Virus record (IMG/VR): IMGVR_UViG_3300035661_000182
Coordinates: 1-36,100 of that record
Source: a virus
DNA: 36,100 bases
Reading direction: 5' to 3' (one strand)
The notes beneath the pieces were generated by a model. That model had not been told where the DNA came from. It worked only from the letters and a program-made list of their open reading frames with translations, and did no database searches. Below, piece after piece: positions 32,649 through 36,100 of this stretch. Positions within the stretch are counted from its first letter, which is position 1. Every line of letters begins with the position of its first letter. A program made the position numbers and the translations under genes.

Positions 32649-32849
32649 CAGAAGCAATCGTTGGCGGCAAAAGTTGGGTACACGCCGATGCTTTGTTGGC
32701 TTGGTTTGCACCGATGGTCGGTCACATGTGGAATGTTAGACCTGCAACCAGACAGCGACGGGTTGAAGTGGGCTACCACAGGCTATTTGTGCATACGGTG
32801 CGGAGCATCGAAGGACGTTACCACCGTGGCAGAGTGGCCTAACCCGTGA
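32589..32849 (+). CDS. Small protein with possible zinc ribbon (86 aa)
   Basis: ATG at 32589 overlaps the previous gene's end by 17 bases. First 20 residues ('MNSNNNETAEGASLSNVGLG') run inside the attC-like site. A CxxC 'CIRCG' near the end and His46/Cys52 may form a zinc-binding site. Not recognised. Confidence 0.5.
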   Translation: MNSNNNETAEGASLSNVGLGQKQSLAAKVGYTPMLCWLGLHRWSVTCGMLDLQPDSDGLKWATTGYLCIRCGASKDVTTVAEWPNP

Positions 32850-32880
32850 TATGCACCAGATACCGAGAAAATGGTTTAGC
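32837..32880 (+). repeat. attC-like / repeat region
   Basis: GCCTAAC (32837-32843) starts a segment containing 'CCGTGATATGCACCA', which recurs at 35155-35169 and, less exactly, at 29963. The right end GTTTAGC (32874-32880) is a poor R' match. No clear stem was found. Confidence 0.35.
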
Positions 32881-32923
32881 CTCCTACCCTTGAAGTGAGG
32901 CACTTTAAAAGGATGAATAGACT

Positions 32924-33106
32924 ATGTTTGGATTACTTGAGAATTTGACCAAGGCAGTTATTGGTGTTGTTGTCGAAACACCTGTTGCGATTGTCGCTGA
33001 CGTGATAACAATGGGAGGAGCACTCACCGATAAGGATGAGCCTCATACCGCTACTGCACTCAAAGGTGTGATGAAGAACATCGGAGACGCCACTAAGCCG
33101 AAATGA
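32924..33106 (+). CDS. Small hydrophobic protein, paralogue B (60 aa)
   Basis: Product of 60 residues, 'MFGLLENLTKAVIGVVVETP' with a hydrophobic middle, paralogous to 32089-32283. The C-terminal halves have diverged. Not recognised. Confidence 0.6.
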   Translation: MFGLLENLTKAVIGVVVETPVAIVADVITMGGALTDKDEPHTATALKGVMKNIGDATKPK

Positions 33107-33114
33107 CAGTGCTA

Positions 33115-33157
33115 CATAATCCGCTTGAACGTATTTGATACGGAGCAAGAGGTTAAC
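33115..33157 (+). repeat. attC-like stem, degenerate
   Basis: CCGCTTG..CGTAT and its complement at ATACGGAGCAAGAGG form a stem around TTG, followed by GGTTAAC. The R boxes are poor matches. It sits in the gap between two genes as the other sites do. Confidence 0.35.
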
Positions 33158-33199
33158 CGCCTACCTTTGAAGTGCGGCATTTTGAAAGAGGAAAGTAAG

Positions 33200-33499
33200 A
33201 TGACAGAACCTAAATTGATGGACATCACAGAGGTGAAAGGAGCAACTGCGAATATTAACGACTTGAAAGTGTTTGGCAATGGTGATACATTCCAGCTTAT
33301 TTGCAAAGCATCCTCCACGGCGCAAGGGTGGATGAAGTCAACAAAGGCAATGCAGATTGATGGTGTTGGGTGTGTTGTACAAGTAACTACGCAGCAAGGT
33401 GATAATGTAGCCGAAGCAATTACTTTTGTTCCTGGCGTTAGGATTGAACTGATAGATGGCGACAAAGCAAACGGACGAAAGTTGGTTGCTATTTGGTAG
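33200..33499 (+). CDS. Unknown beta-rich protein (99 aa)
   Basis: ATG at 33200 with AGAGGAAAG upstream; an earlier in-frame ATG at 33125 lies in the stem region and is less likely. Product of 99 residues, beta-rich with 'FQLICKASSTAQGWMKSTKA' and 'GCVVQVTTQQGDN'. Not recognised; similar short proteins occur in phages without known role. Confidence 0.6.
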   Translation: MTEPKLMDITEVKGATANINDLKVFGNGDTFQLICKASSTAQGWMKSTKAMQIDGVGCVVQVTTQQGDNVAEAITFVPGVRIELIDGDKANGRKLVAIW

Positions 33500-33547
33500 G
33501 TTAGCCGCCTACCTTCAAAGTGCGGAACTTTAAAAGGAAATTAAACT

Positions 33548-33991
33548 ATGAGCCTTGAACGACTGGATCACATTGTTGCGGGAGTGCTGTTAGACTTCGG
33601 CGACTATCTTACAATGCGTAACAAGCCTTTGACTGCTTCGGCCAACAACTCTGCCCCGATGGCTGAAGAAATCAAAGCTTTTATGGAACTGCGCGGGGTT
33701 GACAGCACCTGCGAACCGTTCTCTCAATGGCCGGCGCGGTGCAGCCTAGATGGCGACACCAAGACACCAAGTCGCATTGAGGCGGCGCTCGAAATCTTGA
33801 AGAGTGAAATGCGAGATGACCCCAAATATGCGTGGGGATGGCACTGCGAGATTGCGATGAATATGCTGTACGAAGGCATACTGCCCGACGAGGCCAACGC
33901 AGCGACTACACGCTTCATGCAAAGTTGCTTCGGAGTGGACACCACTAAGCTGCCGACACCTCAGGGCTTAGTGGAGGAAAGCGATGTTTGA
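33548..33991 (+). CDS. Unknown phage protein (147 aa)
   Basis: ATG at 33548 with AAAAGGAAA upstream. 'DPKYAWGWHCEIAMNMLYEG' and 'ANAATTRFMQSCFGVDTTK' match a small family of phage hypothetical proteins. Helical. The end overlaps the next gene by 8 bases. Function unknown. Confidence 0.65.
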   Translation: MSLERLDHIVAGVLLDFGDYLTMRNKPLTASANNSAPMAEEIKAFMELRGVDSTCEPFSQWPARCSLDGDTKTPSRIEAALEILKSEMRDDPKYAWGWHCEIAMNMLYEGILPDEANAATTRFMQSCFGVDTTKLPTPQGLVEESDV

Positions 33992-34247
33992 AGTATTGAG
34001 CTACAGGACGGAGAAAATGATGAGAGCAAAAGACATAGTGATTGACAAAAGCTACAGGCACAAAGACCATCCAAGGTATGGCTGGGCAAAAGCGTTAAAG
34101 GTGCTGCGACCCAAGGAAGGCGAGAACACGACAACCCAGGTTATTGTGAAGTGCAAATGGTCGCAAGACAAAGATGCCATGTTTTCGCTTATTAAATACT
34201 TCAGTCCATCTAGCTTAATAGGAGAGAGTTATGCAGATTTGCCCTAA
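33984..34247 (+). CDS. Unknown phage protein (87 aa)
   Basis: Start at 33984 has a strong GGAGG six bases upstream; 34017 or 34020 are alternatives that remove 11 or 12 residues and match the usual start of relatives. Core 'YRHKDHPRYGWAKALKVLRP' and 'VIVKCKWSQDK' fits a common phage family of unknown role. The end overlaps the following gene by 17 bases. Confidence 0.6.
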   Translation: MFEVLSYRTEKMMRAKDIVIDKSYRHKDHPRYGWAKALKVLRPKEGENTTTQVIVKCKWSQDKDAMFSLIKYFSPSSLIGESYADLP

Positions 34248-34458
34248 CTGTAAAAGCACAAGAATTGGACACTTTCGCCTTGATTCTGATTGGGGTGGAG
34301 GGAGTGGTGACTGGAGTGCAAAAAACCGGAAAGATGCAGGATATACTGAGCAAGACATTAAAAGCTTTGAGGATAATGATCGGCCAGATATTGAATGTTG
34401 CGTGTGCTGCGTTTGTTCAACTTGTTTTACACCAAGTTACGGAGTAGAAAATGATTAA
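34231..34458 (+). CDS. Zinc-ribbon protein, second copy (75 aa)
   Basis: Product of 75 residues, close paralogue of the N-terminal half of the gene at 30476, with the same 'CPNCKSTRIG' and 'CCVCCVCSTCF'. The DNA of the two copies is nearly identical over about 50 bases at the start and most of the cysteine-rich end. It lacks the second domain. The copy ends at the same 'TTTTACACCAAGT' junction. Function unknown. Confidence 0.7.
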   Translation: MQICPNCKSTRIGHFRLDSDWGGGSGDWSAKNRKDAGYTEQDIKSFEDNDRPDIECCVCCVCSTCFTPSYGVEND

Positions 34459-34642
34459 CCACGATTTGCTTTTGGCTTCGGTCTCAATGGTCATGGGAGG
34501 TATAGTGGGTGCAGCGATAACAAATGAGATTTGGGCGCATAAGCCTACCAAACTCACAGCAGATGACCCACTGTGGGGGGAATTAAACGATCAGTACAGT
34601 AAGGACTACAGGGTACTTGAGGCCAGGGCCGAGCATGAATAG
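34451..34642 (+). CDS. Small membrane protein (63 aa)
   Basis: ATG at 34451 with GGAG six bases upstream, overlapping the previous gene by 8 bases. Residues 6-26 ('LLLASVSMVMGGIVGAAITN') form one hydrophobic pass; the rest is soluble and charged. Not recognised. Confidence 0.55.
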   Translation: MINHDLLLASVSMVMGGIVGAAITNEIWAHKPTKLTADDPLWGELNDQYSKDYRVLEARAEHE

Positions 34643-34669
34643 AATCACAGCGTTCAAAGGTAAGTTGAC

Positions 34670-34924
34670 ATGAGTGAAGAACAGCAAAGCGTAGTAGCAT
34701 TATACAAAACAGTAGATAGCACAGAGGTGCGGGTGTTCAAGACTAAGGAGCAGGCTTTTCAGTGGCGCACAGAGATAGCCGTGGCTAACTGGGCCGATGA
34801 GTTCCCTGATGATCCTGAACCTGAATATTGTGATATTGGCTGCATATACTTTTATCTAATGAGCAATATGACTGAGCGGGCCGAGTATTTCCAAACTTTC
34901 TTCACAACCATGGAGGGGGATTGA
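34670..34924 (+). CDS. Unknown acidic protein (84 aa)
   Basis: ATG at 34670 with AAAGG upstream. Product of 84 residues, acidic ('EFPDDPEPEYCDIGCIYFYL'), with one CxxxC pair. Not recognised. Confidence 0.6.
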   Translation: MSEEQQSVVALYKTVDSTEVRVFKTKEQAFQWRTEIAVANWADEFPDDPEPEYCDIGCIYFYLMSNMTERAEYFQTFFTTMEGD

Positions 34925-34925
34925 A

Positions 34926-35153
34926 ATGACTGAAACAGTACAGTTTATAAGGACAGTGGCGGACTGCGGGTGGTGCCCTAATCATGAGAGCAAACGCTTC
35001 CACAAAGCGGATGTATTCGAGTCAATAGATGAGTGGACATGCAAAGCACATCACAACAAGCGTATAGCTCTGCGCAAATGGAACGATAATAAACAGGCGA
35101 TACCAAAATGGTGCCCGCTACGCCCCAAAGTAAGGTTAGCCGCCTACCCCTAA
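34926..35153 (+). CDS. Small protein with CxxC/His pairs (75 aa)
   Basis: Starts 1 base after the previous gene. 'CGWCPNHESKRFHKADVF' and 'TCKAHHNKRIALR' have paired Cys and His that could bind zinc. Its last residues 'VRLAAYP' are encoded by the repeated GTTAGCCGCCTACC element. Not recognised. Confidence 0.55.
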   Translation: MTETVQFIRTVADCGWCPNHESKRFHKADVFESIDEWTCKAHHNKRIALRKWNDNKQAIPKWCPLRPKVRLAAYP

Positions 35154-35190
35154 CCCGTGATATGCACCAAGATGAAAGAAAGGAAATGAA

Positions 35191-35427
35191 ATGCGTAAAG
35201 TAATGGTAAGTGAGCTTAAAAAGCAGTTCCCCAGCGGTGTATGGAGACTGGAGGAAAAGGGCGAAGCGATGTTTCATCAATTCGGCGTGAACTACGAAGA
35301 GTTCGCGACTTGTGCGGGTAACTACACAACTGCAATTGTTGAGTGGCCAGATGGAACTATAAGCAATGTACCTTTAGAGCATGTGAGATTCCTTGATATT
35401 CCCCAATCAGAGACAGCCCCAACGTGA
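35191..35427 (+). CDS. Unknown protein (78 aa)
   Basis: ATG at 35191 with AAAGGAAA upstream. Mixed alpha/beta, ends acidic ('DGTISNVPLEHVRFLDIPQS'). Not recognised. Precedes thyX by 20 bases and may be co-transcribed with it. Confidence 0.6.
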   Translation: MRKVMVSELKKQFPSGVWRLEEKGEAMFHQFGVNYEEFATCAGNYTTAIVEWPDGTISNVPLEHVRFLDIPQSETAPT

Positions 35428-35447
35428 ACGAACTACAGGAGATTAAA

Positions 35448-36100
35448 ATGGAATTCAAAGTATTGGACCGTGGGTTAGTCAGGCTAGTAGATAGTATGGG
35501 CAGTGATCTATCCATAGTGCGGGCAGCTCGCGTAAGCTATGCAGCGGAGTGGCGCACAGGAGAGGATTCGGGTAAGGATGAGAAGCTCATCAAGTACCTG
35601 CTGAATAACAAACACACAAGCCCCTTTGAGTCGGTGCAGTTCACCTTTGAGGTGAAGGCCCCCATCTTCGTATTGAGACAGTGGCACCGCCACCGCACCT
35701 GGAGCTACAATGAAGTTAGTGCTAGGTACGCAGAGCTACCAGAAGAGTACTACGTACCGGAGCTGGCTCAAATAACCACGCAAAGCAAGGACAATAAACA
35801 AATGAGGACTGAGGAAGTACATCCATTAGCCAGCAAATTCCAGCTGACTATCGATGCTGCCAACAACTCATGCTTTGAGGTATACCAGAGCCTCATCAGG
35901 GAAGGCTGTCCAAGAGAGCTAGCCAGGTCAGTACTCACTACGGGTACCTACAGCCATATGTTTGCCTCGGTCGACCTACACAACCTCATGCACTTCTTGC
36001 GTCTTCGACTTCATGCACATGCCCAGTACGAAATCCGGGTGTACGCTGAGGCTTTACTGGAACTGGCGACTGCCGTCTGCCCAGTTACAATGAAGCACTT
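35448..36100 (+). CDS. thyX: Flavin-dependent thymidylate synthase (runs off window)
   Basis: At least 217 residues from the ATG at 35448 with CAGGAG upstream; the gene is cut by the window end. Residues 81-94 'RHRTWSYNEVSARY' match the ThyX signature RHRxxSxNExSxRY, which binds the flavin and dUMP. 'HTSPFESVQFTFEVKAPIFV' precedes it and 'MHFLRLRLHAHAQYEIRVYA' follows, both core family blocks. The enzyme makes dTMP from dUMP using methylene-tetrahydrofolate and FAD. ThyX is common in phages that increase dTTP supply. The codon use is unlike the minus-strand structural genes. Confidence 0.9.
   Translation, partial: MEFKVLDRGLVRLVDSMGSDLSIVRAARVSYAAEWRTGEDSGKDEKLIKYLLNNKHTSPFESVQFTFEVKAPIFVLRQWHRHRTWSYNEVSARYAELPEEYYVPELAQITTQSKDNKQMRTEEVHPLASKFQLTIDAANNSCFEVYQSLIREGCPRELARSVLTTGTYSHMFASVDLHNLMHFLRLRLHAHAQYEIRVYAEALLELATAVCPVTMKH

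Larger units (their letters stand above)
32875..33541 (+). repeat. Repeated pre-gene element CCGCCTACC..TTTGAAGTGCGG
   Basis: About 40 bases repeated before three genes: 32875-32913 (before 32924), 33152-33191 (before 33200) and 33500-33541 (before 33548). The core has a CCGC/GCGG inverted arm pair and ends in a purine-rich ribosome site. A fourth partial copy is at 35135-35150. The span given covers all three main copies. These could be reduced attC tails or leader sequences. Confidence 0.55.

Noticed and set aside
29415-36100. Integron integrase
   Set aside because: No tyrosine recombinase-like protein or attI was found within the window; the array is described only as attC-like.
1-36100. 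tRNA genes
   Set aside because: No cloverleaf or tRNA-like conserved arms were noticed by eye; a tRNAscan run would be needed to exclude them.

Overview
The window is part of the genome of a tailed bacteriophage with a contractile-type (myovirus-like) tail. The left two thirds carry a terminase large subunit, a tail assembly chaperone, a probable tape measure protein and a series of baseplate and tail-tip proteins, packed head to tail on the minus strand. I cannot name the phage. The proteobacteria-type gene families and integron-like attC sites suggest a Gram-negative host.

Layout. 16689 down to 1 (minus): terminase, tail assembly chaperone with a canonical -1 slippery site (A AAT TTT), tape measure, baseplate hub and accessory proteins, a sigma-70-like factor inside the baseplate operon, gp25-like and J-like wedge proteins, and a large carbohydrate-binding-like tail protein cut by the window edge. 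16703-20620 (plus): an inserted operon encoding a ubiquitin-like protein ending in Gly, two unknown proteins, an E2-like protein, a JAB/JAMM peptidase and an E1/ThiF-like enzyme. This is a complete prokaryotic ubiquitin-type set related to PRTRC cassettes, with its own promoter and terminators. 26840 down to 20618 (minus): LigD-type 3'-phosphoesterase, PhoH-like ATPase, SF2 helicase, PAAR spike tip, ATP-dependent DNA ligase and four unknown phage proteins.

26841-27472 is a gene-free control region. It holds 14 copies of TTTGTCA/TGACAAA, a long AT-only palindrome and a promoter, and looks like a replication origin or an operator array. It is followed on the plus strand by a short hydrophobic peptide, a DEDDh exonuclease, an unknown gene and a retron-type reverse transcriptase.

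From about 29.4 kb to the end the DNA changes character: higher GC, mixed codon use and many small plus-strand genes. About eight consecutive genes are separated by inverted-repeat sites that match integron attC architecture, some convincingly (7-bp R boxes, 5-nt unpaired spacer, L boxes with one extra-helical C), others degenerate or deleted. The genes include zinc-ribbon paralogues, small membrane proteins and a SpoT/MESH1-like HD hydrolase. The window ends inside a flavin-dependent thymidylate synthase (thyX). No integron integrase is visible.

The most interesting points are the phage-borne ubiquitin-like conjugation operon between tail and DNA-repair genes, the attC-like cassette array, the iteron region beside the reverse transcriptase operon, and the frameshift that makes the long chaperone.
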